Below are positions 32,866-42,750 of a stretch of 64,000 nucleotides of DNA, one piece after another. The stretch is from positions 124,001-188,000 of the forward strand of contig CAYWRZ010000005.1 of NCBI GenBank assembly GCA_964460845.1, given 5' to 3'. Both the position numbers and the translations under genes were made by a program. The notes beneath the pieces were generated by a model, which was given only the letters and a program-made list of their open reading frames with translations, was not told the DNA's origin and ran no database searches. Source of the stretch: CAYWRZ01 sp964460845. Its GTDB lineage: Bacteria > Bacteroidota > Bacteroidia > Flavobacteriales_D > UBA2798. How positions within the stretch are numbered: position 1 is the first letter of the stretch; each line of letters begins with the position of its first letter.

Positions 32866-33372
32866 ATGAAAACTCTTTTATCTAGCATACCTGCAATTTT
32901 ATTCCTGAGCTTCTTAAGCGCCTGCGGCACTTCTGTATCTGAGACGGAACCGGAATTACAGCCCGTCCAGGAGCAGACTACGCCCACCGACAGTGTGGAA
33001 GTTTCTGAAGAAACCATAGCCATAACCACATTCGAAGATTTACCACTTGAATTTATCGACTGCACCTGCGTTTTTGCGCACCACACCGACGAGTTGAAAA
33101 AAGGCAGGTACATCTATGTAAGCAATTTCAATGAAACTGCTTATATGATTATCAACGGCGAACGGGTAAAATTCACGCAAACCTTTTACGAAGAATCGGA
33201 AGGAAAAACCACGGAAAAGTCCGACAGTGAACTTTACACGCTCACTGTCGAAACGCTGCAACAAGAAAGTACAGGCAAAGGATCGCTGCTTCACACAAGC
33301 GGCAGCCTGACCCTCACCAACAAAAAGGGCGAAAGCATGACCTGGCCTTTTTACGGAGAATGCGGTTGCTAA
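32866..33372 (+). CDS. Hypothetical lipoprotein with Cys pairs
   Basis: A 168-residue lipoprotein (signal LSFLSAC, Cys at 20). A Glu/Thr/Pro-rich linker (21-50) is followed by a beta-rich domain. It has two short Cys motifs, DCTCVFA near residue 66 and a terminal GECGC. These could form a disulfide or metal site; the second is the last five residues, so it is probably exposed. Not recognised. It converges on the metal-efflux operon, so envelope metal binding is a guess by location. Confidence 0.55.
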   Translation: MKTLLSSIPAILFLSFLSACGTSVSETEPELQPVQEQTTPTDSVEVSEETIAITTFEDLPLEFIDCTCVFAHHTDELKKGRYIYVSNFNETAYMIINGERVKFTQTFYEESEGKTTEKSDSELYTLTVETLQQESTGKGSLLHTSGSLTLTNKKGESMTWPFYGECGC

Positions 33373-33531
33373 TCTGTACGATTCTGAAGCATTCTCTTGA
33401 TTCGGCATTCGCAGTCGAAGCGCTACCTTATCTCGGTTTTCCCTGTAACGCGAGCGGGTTAACACCAGCATCCATACGGCGATCAATCACAACTGCGCGA
33501 TCGCGTCGGGCAGGATAAAGACCGCCTGCCT

Positions 33532-35568
33532 TTAGCTAAACTTCATGCGCTGTATGCGTACGGCGTTGAGAATGGCCAGCAGCGCCACGCCCACGTCGGC
33601 AAACACGGCTTCCCACATGGTAGCCAGTCCGCCGGCGCCCAGCACCAGCACTACCGCTTTTACTCCGAATGCCAGCGCGATATTCTGCCAAACTATTTTT
33701 TTGGTTTCTTTCCCGATGCGAATGGCCATGGGTATTTTGACGGGGCGATCGTCCTGAATAACCACATCGGCCGTTTCGATGGTGGCATCGCTGCCCAGTC
33801 CGCCCATTGCGATCCCCACATCGCTCAAGGCCACTACCGGCGCATCGTTTACCCCATCGCCCACAAAAGCCACCGTCTCGTTTCGGGCTTTTATTTCTTT
33901 TACCTTGTTGACCTTATCTTCGGGAAGCAATTCGCCAAAAGCATCAGCTATACCGAGCTGCAGAGCCACCTGCTTCACCACCGTCGATTTGTCGCCGCTC
34001 AGCATAGTGACCTTTACGCCCATGCGCTGCAAGCGGCTTACCGCTTCTTTCGAATCTTCTTTGATACGATCGGCAATGGTAATGTAACCCGCAAATTTCT
34101 GATCGTAGGCAATGGCAATGACCGTATCCACAATAGCACCCGGATCCAGCTCATACGCTACCGAAAATTTATCGAGCAATTTAAAATTGCCGGCCAGCAG
34201 CTCTTTCCCCTGCACTTCCGCTTTTAAACCGTGGCCTGCAATTTCTTCGATCTTATTCAGCCCTATCGTAGCATCCACTTCGCCTACGTACTGATGTATA
34301 GCCGTGGCTATAGGGTGCGTGCTGTGGCTTTCAAGGGCATTGACCATCGCCAGCATTTGGGCTTTATCTACACCGGGTTGCAGCAGCACCTCCTGCACGC
34401 TAAATACGCCTTCGGTGAGGGTTCCGGTCTTGTCGGTCACCACATTTTGTATAGCGGCCAGGCGATCCAAAAAGTTACTGCCTTTGCACAAAATTCCGTT
34501 TCGCCCTGCGGCGCCTATGCCTCCGAAATAGCCCAGCGGAATACTGATAACCAATGCACAGGGACAAGAAATAACCAAAAATATCAAAGCCCTGTACAGC
34601 CATTCGCTAAAGACATACTCAGGCACGAAGAAATAAGGCAGCGTACAAATCAGCAGGGCCAACACCACGACTATCGGGGTATAGACCTTTGCGAATTTGC
34701 GGATAAACAGCTCAGTAGGTGCTTTTTGCGTACTTGCCTCCTGCACTAATTCCAGAATCCGGGAAAGCTTACTGTCGGTATAGGCGCGGGTTACTTTTAC
34801 CTGCGCTACCGTTTGCAGGTTGATCATGCCGGCCAGCACCGTTTCGCCTTTGTATTTGGTATCGGGCTTGCTTTCGCCGGTAAGCGCAGCGGTATTGAAC
34901 GAAGCGGAGTCAGAGAGCAGCGCTCCGTCGAGTCCTACTTTTTCGCCGGGTTTTAAGTGGATGATATCGCCAATTTGCGCCTCTTCGGCCCGGATAGTTT
35001 CGGCCCGGTTGTTTTTCCATACCGTAACCTGATCGGGACGTTGGTCGAGTAAGGTTTTGATATTGTGCCTGGCTCTTCTCACGGCCAGGGTTTGAAATAC
35101 CTCACCTACTGCATAAAACAGCATCACGGCTACCCCTTCAGGATATTCTCCGATAGCAAAAGCACCTATCGTAGCGATACTCATCAGAAAAAATTCGGAG
35201 AAAATTTCGCCTTTCGCGATACTTCTCACGGCATCTTTTATCACGGGAAAGCCTACCGGGACATAAGCTGCTATATACCATACTACCCTAATCCAATCTT
35301 TAAACCAGGGCGCGGTAAGCCAATTGTCTATCGCAATAGCCGCAAGCAGCAATAGCAACGAAATTCCGGCCGGGATAAACAGTTTCCACGCAGCGTTTCC
35401 GGGATCGGAATGCGAATGTTCGTCGTGGTCGTGCGTATGCCCATCGTGATCCGCTTTCTTTTTTCGGGGAGTAGCGCCCGCCAGTTCTTCGGCATTGGCA
35501 TAAATTTTCTCTTCCTGTGTACAGCAGAGCTGCCTGCCCTGTGCGTCATAGCTATGCGTATGATCCAT
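33532..35568 (-). CDS. Zn/Cd/Co-exporting P1B-type ATPase
   Basis: A 678-residue heavy-metal P-type ATPase. The His-rich N-terminus (HDGHTHDHDEHSHSD) replaces the usual CxxC metal-binding domain. Core motifs are complete: TGES, the transmembrane ISCPCALVIS, the phosphorylation site DKTGTLTEG, ESHSTHPIA (HP locus) and GDGVNDAPV. CPC plus His-rich ends fit the Zn/Cd/Pb group. It pumps metal from cytoplasm to periplasm, where the CzcBA system could take it out. The ATG at 35568 is chosen because the longer frame overlaps the CzcB stop at 35597 and adds an unlikely leader; this gives a 28-nt gap. Last gene of the operon. Confidence 0.9.
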   Translation of the reverse strand: MDHTHSYDAQGRQLCCTQEEKIYANAEELAGATPRKKKADHDGHTHDHDEHSHSDPGNAAWKLFIPAGISLLLLLAAIAIDNWLTAPWFKDWIRVVWYIAAYVPVGFPVIKDAVRSIAKGEIFSEFFLMSIATIGAFAIGEYPEGVAVMLFYAVGEVFQTLAVRRARHNIKTLLDQRPDQVTVWKNNRAETIRAEEAQIGDIIHLKPGEKVGLDGALLSDSASFNTAALTGESKPDTKYKGETVLAGMINLQTVAQVKVTRAYTDSKLSRILELVQEASTQKAPTELFIRKFAKVYTPIVVVLALLICTLPYFFVPEYVFSEWLYRALIFLVISCPCALVISIPLGYFGGIGAAGRNGILCKGSNFLDRLAAIQNVVTDKTGTLTEGVFSVQEVLLQPGVDKAQMLAMVNALESHSTHPIATAIHQYVGEVDATIGLNKIEEIAGHGLKAEVQGKELLAGNFKLLDKFSVAYELDPGAIVDTVIAIAYDQKFAGYITIADRIKEDSKEAVSRLQRMGVKVTMLSGDKSTVVKQVALQLGIADAFGELLPEDKVNKVKEIKARNETVAFVGDGVNDAPVVALSDVGIAMGGLGSDATIETADVVIQDDRPVKIPMAIRIGKETKKIVWQNIALAFGVKAVVLVLGAGGLATMWEAVFADVGVALLAILNAVRIQRMKFS

Positions 35569-35596
35569 TTTTTCTTTATTATGAACGTTCGACCTT

Positions 35597-36874
35597 CTAA
35601 TGGGCGTGTCCACCGCCTTGATTATTCATTCGGGCCAGCACAAAAAATGCACCGTTAACCACAATTTTAGCGTCACGCGGAATTTCCTTCAGCAGGGTTA
35701 TTTCACTGTAACCCACATCGGTAGTTCCTTTTCGGACAGGGATCTTTTCAAAGGTCGTGTTTTTCTGCACATGTTCGTGCGGCGTATGCTCTTGGTGGTG
35801 ATGCCCATGCTCGTCGTGCCGGTGCGAGACTTCCGATTCGGTAGGATCATGATGCTCTTCTTCCCTATGCGCATCGGTCACGATAAAGATATAATCCTGC
35901 CCTTCGTGGTTGACAATAGCCTGTACAGGCACGGCATCTACCGTAGCGTTATCAAGACTAACCAGCGCCGTAATGCTCATTCCGTCTATCAGTCCCTGCT
36001 TGTTGCCTTTCACCATAGCGTGCACGGCAATAGCTTTTGTATTGGGCTCGAACGTATTGCTGATGGCGAACACATCGGCATCGTACTCGGTACCGGGATT
36101 ATTAGTCAGGGTAAAATGGATGGTTTGCCCCACTTCTATTTTCCCCAGGTCTTTTTCATACACAAATAAATCGAGGTGAAGCTGACTGTTATCGATAATT
36201 TCAGCTACAGGATTATTGGCATCTACAAACGATCCGATATTGACCCAGACATTGCTTACCGAGCCCGAAATAGGACTTTTTATGCTTACTGCCGTTTGAA
36301 TGTTATCGCTCGTAAGAGTAGCCGTATAAATCCCGATAAGCTCGAGCTGCTTCTGAAGACTTGCTTTTCGCGCGAGCAGCGTACGTAGCTCGGTTTCGGC
36401 AGTCTGCAAATTTTTCAAGGTTCCGGCATTGCCCTGCTGCAGCTCTTTCTGACGTTCGAACTCGAGCTTTGCCAGATCCGATTGTGAAGACACGCTGAGA
36501 AATTCTTCCTGCATAGTAATGAACGAAGTATGACTTATCGTGGCAATTACTTCTCCTTTGCGAACGGTGTTACCGGGCTGTATCAAAATAGACTGGATGA
36601 CACCTCCCGACATCGCAGTAGCATTGGCCTTATTCTGGTTAGGCACTTTCAGAATACCGTTGGCTTTGAGCGAAGCGGTAAGCTGTTTTTTCTCAATGCG
36701 GCCAAAGTCAATTTTGATGGAGTTCATCTGCTCGGCGGTAAGCGTAGTGGTATTTTCGTTTTCGTGTTCCTCTTCATGCGCTTGTGCTTGCGAGGATTGT
36801 CCGGCTTCTTTTCCGGTACAGGCAAAAAGCAACAAGGCCATCATAGCGCTTGCTATAAAAAATATCGGTTTCAT
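35597..36874 (-). CDS. CzcB-type periplasmic adaptor of heavy-metal RND efflux
   Basis: A 425-residue membrane-fusion protein. The lipoprotein signal ends LLLFACTG. The barrel-sandwich/lipoyl halves are visible as VIQSILIQPGNTVRKGEVIATI and IKSPISGSVSNVWVNIGSFV, with an alpha-hairpin between, then the beta-barrel and a C-terminal region. A striking His-rich insert (about 345-385, with EEHHDPTE, HRHDEHGHHHQEH and HEHV) near the C-terminus probably binds metal in the periplasm. It links the CzcA pump to its fused outer-membrane factor. It ends 28 nt before the ATPase start and begins 11 nt after the CzcA-CzcC stop. Confidence 0.9.
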   Translation of the reverse strand: MKPIFFIASAMMALLLFACTGKEAGQSSQAQAHEEEHENENTTTLTAEQMNSIKIDFGRIEKKQLTASLKANGILKVPNQNKANATAMSGGVIQSILIQPGNTVRKGEVIATISHTSFITMQEEFLSVSSQSDLAKLEFERQKELQQGNAGTLKNLQTAETELRTLLARKASLQKQLELIGIYTATLTSDNIQTAVSIKSPISGSVSNVWVNIGSFVDANNPVAEIIDNSQLHLDLFVYEKDLGKIEVGQTIHFTLTNNPGTEYDADVFAISNTFEPNTKAIAVHAMVKGNKQGLIDGMSITALVSLDNATVDAVPVQAIVNHEGQDYIFIVTDAHREEEHHDPTESEVSHRHDEHGHHHQEHTPHEHVQKNTTFEKIPVRKGTTDVGYSEITLLKEIPRDAKIVVNGAFFVLARMNNQGGGHAH

Positions 36875-36885
36875 GGTCTGTTTCT

Positions 36886-39800
36886 TTAGTTGTTGATCAA
36901 TGAATAAATTAGAACCACGGATTCGTTGATCCGCTGTATGCTTGTCAGGTAGCTGAGCTGAATATCGGTCACCGTCTGCAAGGCAAAAAGGTATTCCACG
37001 TACGAGATGGCTCCGGTTTTATACCCCAACTGCGTAACGCGCAGCATTTCTTCGGCATTGGGAACCGCCTTTTCTTTGAAATAAGTGTAGGTGGCAATAT
37101 CCTGCTCGTATTGGCGCAGCGCGTTTTCAAAGCGGGTTTGCAATTGTTGCTGCTGCCATTGTGCCGTAGTTTCGGCCGATTGCTGCTGAAAATCGAGCGC
37201 GCGGATACGGGCTCTTGTAGCGCCATAGGTAAGCGGAATCGCAATACCCACATCGACATAGCTGAAGCGCTGGCTGCGATCGTAAAATTGCTCTACTCCA
37301 TTTTTAGTATGCATTCCAATAAGCGAAATATTGCTATATCCGATGCTTAAATCGGGCAGGCCACCGGCACGTTCCACTTTTTTACCCTGTTCGGCTATTT
37401 TGGCTTCCTGATAAAAAGTCTGTACCATAGGATGTGCCGAAATCAGAGAGGTATCGAGCACCGTAGTGATGTACACGGGCTGATAATTTTCGGTAGAAAC
37501 AATGCTAAACTCGTCGGTAATTTGCAGCAGGTTTTTCAGTTCGCGGTAAGCATTCTCTCTGAACAGCTCGTTTTGCCGATAGAGCAGCATGATTTCTCCG
37601 CGTTTGGTCTCGGCCGCTTTGGTTTCTATTCTTTGTAGATCTCCGGCCTGGTATCGCAATGCGGCGATGCGTTCAAATTCGGCATAAATACTATCCAGAA
37701 AATAGAGCTTTCGAGCATTATGCGTCAGGTATTCCAACTGATAATAGTAGGTTCTTACCTGTTTTTTCAATTCGTTTTCGGATAATTGACTGATCCATTC
37801 TTTTCCTTTTACCTGTTCGAGAGCGAGATTCTTTTTGGCACCGAACAGCGAAGGAAAGGGGATGGTTTGTGAAACCTGGATAATGTCGTTGTTTTCAAAG
37901 CCTTCGTTGTTTCCGTATTGAAAATTCAAGGCGGTTTTGGGCAATTCAAAAGCCGTATTTTGCAGGCTTTGAGCAGCTTGTACTTCCAGCTTCCGGGCTT
38001 TTAGCTCCGGATTGTTGCGCAAGGCCAGCTCAAGGGCTTCGTCGAGCGTAAGTACCTGTGGCTGGGCAAAGGTCGTGGTACCAAACCCTGAAAAAAGACA
38101 CAGCAACAAAAGTGTAACGACATTCGCCGGTTTAATACCCAAAGGTTTTCTACGCTGAAAAACAAGGTAAAACAAGGGCAACACAAAAAGCGTGAGGAAA
38201 GTGGCGGTGATAAGTCCTCCGATAACCACCGTCGCAAGGGGTTTCTGCACTTCCGCGCCTGCGCCTTGAGAAAGCGCCATCGGTAAAAATCCGAGCGAAG
38301 CTACCGTAGCGGTCATCAGTACGGGACGAAGCCGCATTCGGGTGCCTTCTTTTATGCGTTGAAGAACATCGGAAATTCCTTCTTTTTCCAACTGATTAAA
38401 CGTAGCCATCAGCACGATTCCGTTGAGCACGGCCACTCCGAACAGGGCGATAAACCCTACTCCGGCCGAAATACTGAAAGGCATATCGCGTAGCAACAGC
38501 GCAAACACGCCACCGATAGCCGCCATCGGAATAGCGGTAAAAATAAGCGTAGCCTGACTTACAGAATGGAAAGTAAAATAAAGCAGCATAAAAATCAGCG
38601 CAAGAGCCACCGGCACGGCAATCAGCAGGCGATCAGAAGCGGCCTGCAAGTTTTCGAACGCACCTCCGTAGGTGTAGTAATACCCCTCTGACAACTTTAT
38701 TTTTTCGTCTAATTGCTGTTGAATATCCTTGACCACACTTGCCACGTCGCGATCTTTGACGTTAAATCCTATCACCACTCTTCGCCGGCCTCCTTCACGA
38801 CTTATTTGCGCAGGTCCCATTTCCATTTTAATCTCGGCGAGCTGCGATAAGGGTATCTGCGTCCCGTCGGCAAGCGGGATATACAAATGACTCACATCGT
38901 CGATGGTGCTTCTGTAAGCGCTGTCCAAACGGACTACCAGATCAAACCTGCGTTCGTTTTCATACACCACACCGGCTACCCCACCTGCAAAAGCAGTGCT
39001 TACGATATGATTAACCGCTTCGATATTCAATCCGTAATTGGCGATTTGCGCACGGTTATAATGGATTACAATTTGCGGCAATCCCGATACTTTTTCGACC
39101 ATAGGTGCCGTAGTTCCTTCGACCGACGCGATAATCGGCGCGATTTGATTGGCATAGGCGAGCAGCGTATCCATATTTTCACCGAAAATTTTAACCGCCA
39201 CATCCTGTCTTATCCCGGTCATAAGCTCATTAAAACGGATCTGAATAGGCTGACTTTTTTCAAAAAACACACCGGGTATCGCTTCCAGCTTTTCCATCAT
39301 CTCATCGGCCAGCGCATTGTAAGAAATTTTGCGTTTCCACTCGTCGGGCGATTTCAAAATAATTACGAGGTCTGAAGCTTCGGGAGGCATAGGATCGGTA
39401 GGCACTTCGGCGCTTCCTGTTTTACCTACCACCATTTTCACCTCGTCGAACTCTTTAATAATACGGGAAGCCTGCATGGAGGTCTCGAGGCTTTGCGACA
39501 GTGAAGTACCTTGTGGAAGAATACAGTGAAAAGCAAAATCGCCTTCCTGCAACGTAGGAATAAATTCGCCGCCCATTCTGGAGAACAGAAACACGGAAAA
39601 AGCAAAGACCGCCACCGTTACACCGATTACAACCGTTTTAAAGCGAATGGCTTTTTCGAGCAAGGGTGAATACACCTTATAAAAGGCCTTCATCATGCGA
39701 TCGCTGAAATTTTCCTTGTGGGCTGTTTTTTTAGAAAGAAACAAGGCGCACATCATCGGTATATAAGTAAAGGACAAAATAAGCGCTCCGAAAATGGCAA

Positions 39801-41247
39801 AGCTGACGGTCTGTGCCATAGGCACAAACATTTTGCCTTCGATGCCCACCAGCGTAAGCACGGGGATATATACGATGAGGATAATAATTTCACCAAAAGC
39901 CGCACTTTTCCTGATTTTGGAAGCCGACACCTGTACTTCATGATCCATTTCGGCCTGCGAAAATCTGCCTTTTCCTTTTCGGAGTCCGAGGTGATGCATG
40001 GTTGCTTCCACCACGATTACCGCTCCGTCCACGATCAGTCCGAAGTCGATGGCGCCCAGGCTCATGAGGTTGGCGCTTACCCCGAACACGTTCATCATAC
40101 CCAGCGCAAAGAGCATGGATAAGGGAATGGCAGAAGCGACGATCAGTCCGGCACGCAGGTTTCCGAGAAACAAAACCAGCACGAAGATCACAATCAGTGC
40201 CCCTTCGATCAGGTTCGTTTCGACCGTAGAGATGGCCCGGTTTACCAGATCGGTGCGGTCTAAGAAAGGTTCGATCACCACATCGGGCGGCAGCGATTGC
40301 TGAATGGTTTTCATTTTCTCTTTGATGCGGCTCACCACCTCGGCACTGTTAGCGCCTTTCAGCATCATGACCACGCCCCCTACGGCATCGACCTCACCGT
40401 TGTAAGTTAGGGCTCCGTAGCGAACCGCGCTTCCAAAACGCACTTCGGCCACATCTTTGATCAGAATAGGAATACCGTTGGGATTGGTCTTCACGACAAT
40501 GTTTTTAATATCGTCGAACGAGCTTACCAGTCCCATACCGCGAATAAAATAGGCGTTGGGTTTCTTGTCGATGTAAGCGCCGCCGGTATTTTCGTTGTTT
40601 TGTTGCAAGGCGGTAAAAATGTCGGGGATGGTTACTCCCATAGCCATCAGACGGGCTGGATTTACGGCTACCTCGTATTGCTTGACCTGCCCACCAAAGC
40701 TGTTCACCTCGGCGATACCGGGTGTTCCGTAGAGCTGCCGGGCCACAATCCAGTCTTGCATGGTGCGCAGATCCATTGGCGTATAGTTGCCTTCGCTGCC
40801 TTTTTTAGGGTGAATAATATATTGATACACTTCACCCAAACCGGTACTTACCGGAGCCAACTCGGGTTTCCCGACACCGGGCGGAATTTTTTCTTCTGCT
40901 TCCTTTAACTTTTCATTGATAAGCTGCCGGGCAAAATAAATGTCCACTTTATCTTCGAACACGACGGTAATGACCGACAGTCCGAAGCGGGAAATGCTAC
41001 GCAGCTCTTCTAAGCCGGGCAGGTTAGCCACGCTTTGTTCGATGGGATACGTGACGAGCTGTTCTACCTCTTGTCCGGCGAGCGTAGGACAAACGGTAAT
41101 AATCTGAACCTGGTTATTGGTAATGTCGGGAACGGCATCGATGGGCAGCCTTCCGGCGCTCCATACGCCCCAGATGATGAGGGCCAGGGTCATCAATCCG
41201 ACGATAAACTTATTTTTTATGCTAAACGCAATGATACGGTCAAACAT
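36886..41247 (-). CDS. CzcA heavy-metal RND pump fused to TolC-type outer-membrane factor
   Basis: A 1453-residue fusion. Residues 1 to about 1035 are a full HME-RND pump: N-terminal ALIIWGVWSAGRLPIDAVPD, helix 4 IDFGLIVDGAVIVVEA with the proton-relay Asp/Glu positions, MRLRPVLMTATVASLGFLPMA, and the end FYLVFQRRKP. After a linker hydrophobic segment (NVVTLLLLCLFSGFG, then TTTFAQ, like a signal peptide), residues 1065-1453 form a TolC-like factor (LTLDEALELALRNNPELKARK, and a C-terminal GYKTGAISYVEYLFALQ). CzcA and CzcC are normally separate. The internal signal-like segment suggests cleavage after export. It exports divalent metals across both membranes. Confidence 0.9.
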   Translation of the reverse strand: MFDRIIAFSIKNKFIVGLMTLALIIWGVWSAGRLPIDAVPDITNNQVQIITVCPTLAGQEVEQLVTYPIEQSVANLPGLEELRSISRFGLSVITVVFEDKVDIYFARQLINEKLKEAEEKIPPGVGKPELAPVSTGLGEVYQYIIHPKKGSEGNYTPMDLRTMQDWIVARQLYGTPGIAEVNSFGGQVKQYEVAVNPARLMAMGVTIPDIFTALQQNNENTGGAYIDKKPNAYFIRGMGLVSSFDDIKNIVVKTNPNGIPILIKDVAEVRFGSAVRYGALTYNGEVDAVGGVVMMLKGANSAEVVSRIKEKMKTIQQSLPPDVVIEPFLDRTDLVNRAISTVETNLIEGALIVIFVLVLFLGNLRAGLIVASAIPLSMLFALGMMNVFGVSANLMSLGAIDFGLIVDGAVIVVEATMHHLGLRKGKGRFSQAEMDHEVQVSASKIRKSAAFGEIIILIVYIPVLTLVGIEGKMFVPMAQTVSFAIFGALILSFTYIPMMCALFLSKKTAHKENFSDRMMKAFYKVYSPLLEKAIRFKTVVIGVTVAVFAFSVFLFSRMGGEFIPTLQEGDFAFHCILPQGTSLSQSLETSMQASRIIKEFDEVKMVVGKTGSAEVPTDPMPPEASDLVIILKSPDEWKRKISYNALADEMMEKLEAIPGVFFEKSQPIQIRFNELMTGIRQDVAVKIFGENMDTLLAYANQIAPIIASVEGTTAPMVEKVSGLPQIVIHYNRAQIANYGLNIEAVNHIVSTAFAGGVAGVVYENERRFDLVVRLDSAYRSTIDDVSHLYIPLADGTQIPLSQLAEIKMEMGPAQISREGGRRRVVIGFNVKDRDVASVVKDIQQQLDEKIKLSEGYYYTYGGAFENLQAASDRLLIAVPVALALIFMLLYFTFHSVSQATLIFTAIPMAAIGGVFALLLRDMPFSISAGVGFIALFGVAVLNGIVLMATFNQLEKEGISDVLQRIKEGTRMRLRPVLMTATVASLGFLPMALSQGAGAEVQKPLATVVIGGLITATFLTLFVLPLFYLVFQRRKPLGIKPANVVTLLLLCLFSGFGTTTFAQPQVLTLDEALELALRNNPELKARKLEVQAAQSLQNTAFELPKTALNFQYGNNEGFENNDIIQVSQTIPFPSLFGAKKNLALEQVKGKEWISQLSENELKKQVRTYYYQLEYLTHNARKLYFLDSIYAEFERIAALRYQAGDLQRIETKAAETKRGEIMLLYRQNELFRENAYRELKNLLQITDEFSIVSTENYQPVYITTVLDTSLISAHPMVQTFYQEAKIAEQGKKVERAGGLPDLSIGYSNISLIGMHTKNGVEQFYDRSQRFSYVDVGIAIPLTYGATRARIRALDFQQQSAETTAQWQQQQLQTRFENALRQYEQDIATYTYFKEKAVPNAEEMLRVTQLGYKTGAISYVEYLFALQTVTDIQLSYLTSIQRINESVVLIYSLINN

Positions 41248-41344
41248 GATTTTATCAGTTTAATGAATACACGATTGCTTCGGGTGCAAATGCGCCCGGA
41301 GTCATTCTGTAAGTGTTCCGTACGAGCGGAACCTCAGTACTTCA
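41248..41344. other. Short intergenic region with two small hairpins
   Basis: 97 nt between the His-rich first gene and czcA. CGGG/CCCG (41281-41298) and GTTCCG/CGGAAC (41315-41332, loop 6) form two small hairpins on the operon's mRNA. They may set relative expression or processing. No T tract. Confidence 0.3.
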
Positions 41345-41755
41345 TCAACTGACTTTGGGAGGTTGCCAGATGGCAGAAAGGAAATCAGAGTGCGGCGAGG
41401 GACTCTGATAGGGGTTGATTTTTTTAGCGGGGATCCCTTTTAGGGCGGTAAGCATGAGTTGCGGCCTGGGGAAGGGAGCTATAAGCTGAACGGCGCAGCA
41501 TTCTTGCTCATGGTGGTGAAAAGGCGATTCGTGGTCTTCGGCGTGATCGGTGTGATGGTCGGTATCGCCCGAAAGGTGCGAGGCGAGGTAGTTCAAAAAG
41601 CCTTGCTCTTCGTCGTGCGCTTCGAGGTGATGCTGATAATGCCCGATAATAGCGGGGATTTTCGAGAAAAAATGGAAGCTTTCTGTCGGTGCGACAAGCA
41701 TAACCGCCATCAAAAAGGGGAATATTTTCCTGAAAAAGCGCATTAACCTGAGCAA
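41345..41755 (-). CDS. Small His-rich secreted protein, first gene of the metal-efflux operon
   Basis: A 136-residue protein with an N-terminal signal-like helix (FPFLMAVMLVAPTESFHFF). Histidines cluster in GHYQHHLEAHDEE, DTDHHTDHAEDHESPFHHHEQECC and HSD. The CC pair and His clusters suggest a periplasmic metal-binding or sensing role. It is the promoter-proximal gene of the operon ending at 33532 and lies 97 nt before czcA. The family is not named, but similar small His-rich genes sit at the head of Bacteroidota metal-efflux operons. The start could be Met1 (41755) or Met5 (41743). Confidence 0.6.
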   Translation of the reverse strand: MLRLMRFFRKIFPFLMAVMLVAPTESFHFFSKIPAIIGHYQHHLEAHDEEQGFLNYLASHLSGDTDHHTDHAEDHESPFHHHEQECCAVQLIAPFPRPQLMLTALKGIPAKKINPYQSPSPHSDFLSAIWQPPKVS

Positions 41756-41876
41756 GTTAGAAAAAAATTCTTAGAAGTGAGGGGTTTTATCTTAGGAAAA
41801 ACATTTGTTACTGAAATTCCTGCTACCTTCCGAAGCCACGCATTAAACACACTTAAAAAATTCAGCGCTCCACGAC

Positions 41877-42428
41877 ATGACCCTAATAAAAAAGAAAATA
41901 AAAATCACGGTATCAGACGAAGCCCGACCTACTGAAAAAACAATTCAATATTTTAAAAAATCGGGCTTTAAGCAGTCATACACAAGCGAGATGAATCTTC
42001 TATTTAAACGGGGGACTGTATTTTCGAATATGTGGACTTTTAATCCGTTAAAGTGGAAATCAGAAATTCGAGTTAAAATCAACGGAGAGGAAATCGAAGC
42101 TAGCTTTACTATCGACGCAAGTGGTCAAATTCCAACCTTAAAAGAAGAAAAATTGTGGGAAGATTTTATAGAAAACTACAAACGTTATCTTACGGAAAAG
42201 GAGTTTGACTTTAAGTCCGAAAATAAAATACGGCTAAAGGCGATAAAAAAAGACAGTTTAAAGTATGTCGGGTGGGCCTTGATTGGTGGAATAATTGGTG
42301 GTATTCCATCCTTAATTATCGCCTATTGGACAGGTATGTACTCCATTATTTCGATGGGATCGGGAATTGGAGCAATAGGACTTTTAATGAAAAAAATAAA
42401 TGACGACAAGAAAAAAAACGCTATCTGA
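41877..42428 (+). CDS. Hypothetical protein with C-terminal membrane hairpin
   Basis: A 183-residue protein. The soluble N-terminal part (1-120) is basic and mixed alpha/beta. Two Gly-rich transmembrane helices follow (about 131-149 WALIGGIIGGIPSLIIAYW, and 155-168), and a Lys-rich tail (KKINDDKKKN) closes the chain. The charged ends suggest both termini face the cytoplasm. Not recognised. More AT-rich than the flanking housekeeping genes. Confidence 0.55.
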   Translation: MTLIKKKIKITVSDEARPTEKTIQYFKKSGFKQSYTSEMNLLFKRGTVFSNMWTFNPLKWKSEIRVKINGEEIEASFTIDASGQIPTLKEEKLWEDFIENYKRYLTEKEFDFKSENKIRLKAIKKDSLKYVGWALIGGIIGGIPSLIIAYWTGMYSIISMGSGIGAIGLLMKKINDDKKKNAI

Positions 42429-42707
42429 TTCTCTGTATATTGAGAAAAACCTTCAACTCTCAAAGAAATCAATAAATTAAGCCTTTCTCTATTCATTTGG
42501 GAAGAAAATTGTGTGAATTTTGCATTGCACTATGCGCTGAACCTCCCGGCAATGTGGGAAAAATTCGACTATACGAAAAAATCACGGCTGCAAAAACTGC
42601 TCTTTCCCGAAGGAATTTACTACAATAAGAAAACCGACACTTGTCGAACCACACGGATAAATTCCGTTTTTCTCCAAAGTACCCTGCTGATGCAGGATTT
42701 AGAAAAT
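42429..42707. other. Intergenic stretch between a convergent gene and tmRNA
   Basis: About 280 nt. An open frame runs rightward from 42513, but it continues into the tmRNA complement and has no recognisable product, so it is not called. Nothing else is seen. Confidence 0.4.
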
Positions 42708-42750
42708 AAAAAAACCGGAATCCCTGCACTTAATGTGAGTTATTCCGGTT
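42708..42750 (-). terminator. tmRNA terminator
   Basis: On the minus strand, AACCGGAAT pairs with ATTCCGGTT (9 bp) and is followed by a T run (A run at 42708-42714 on plus). The stem starts directly after the mature CCA end. Confidence 0.85.
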
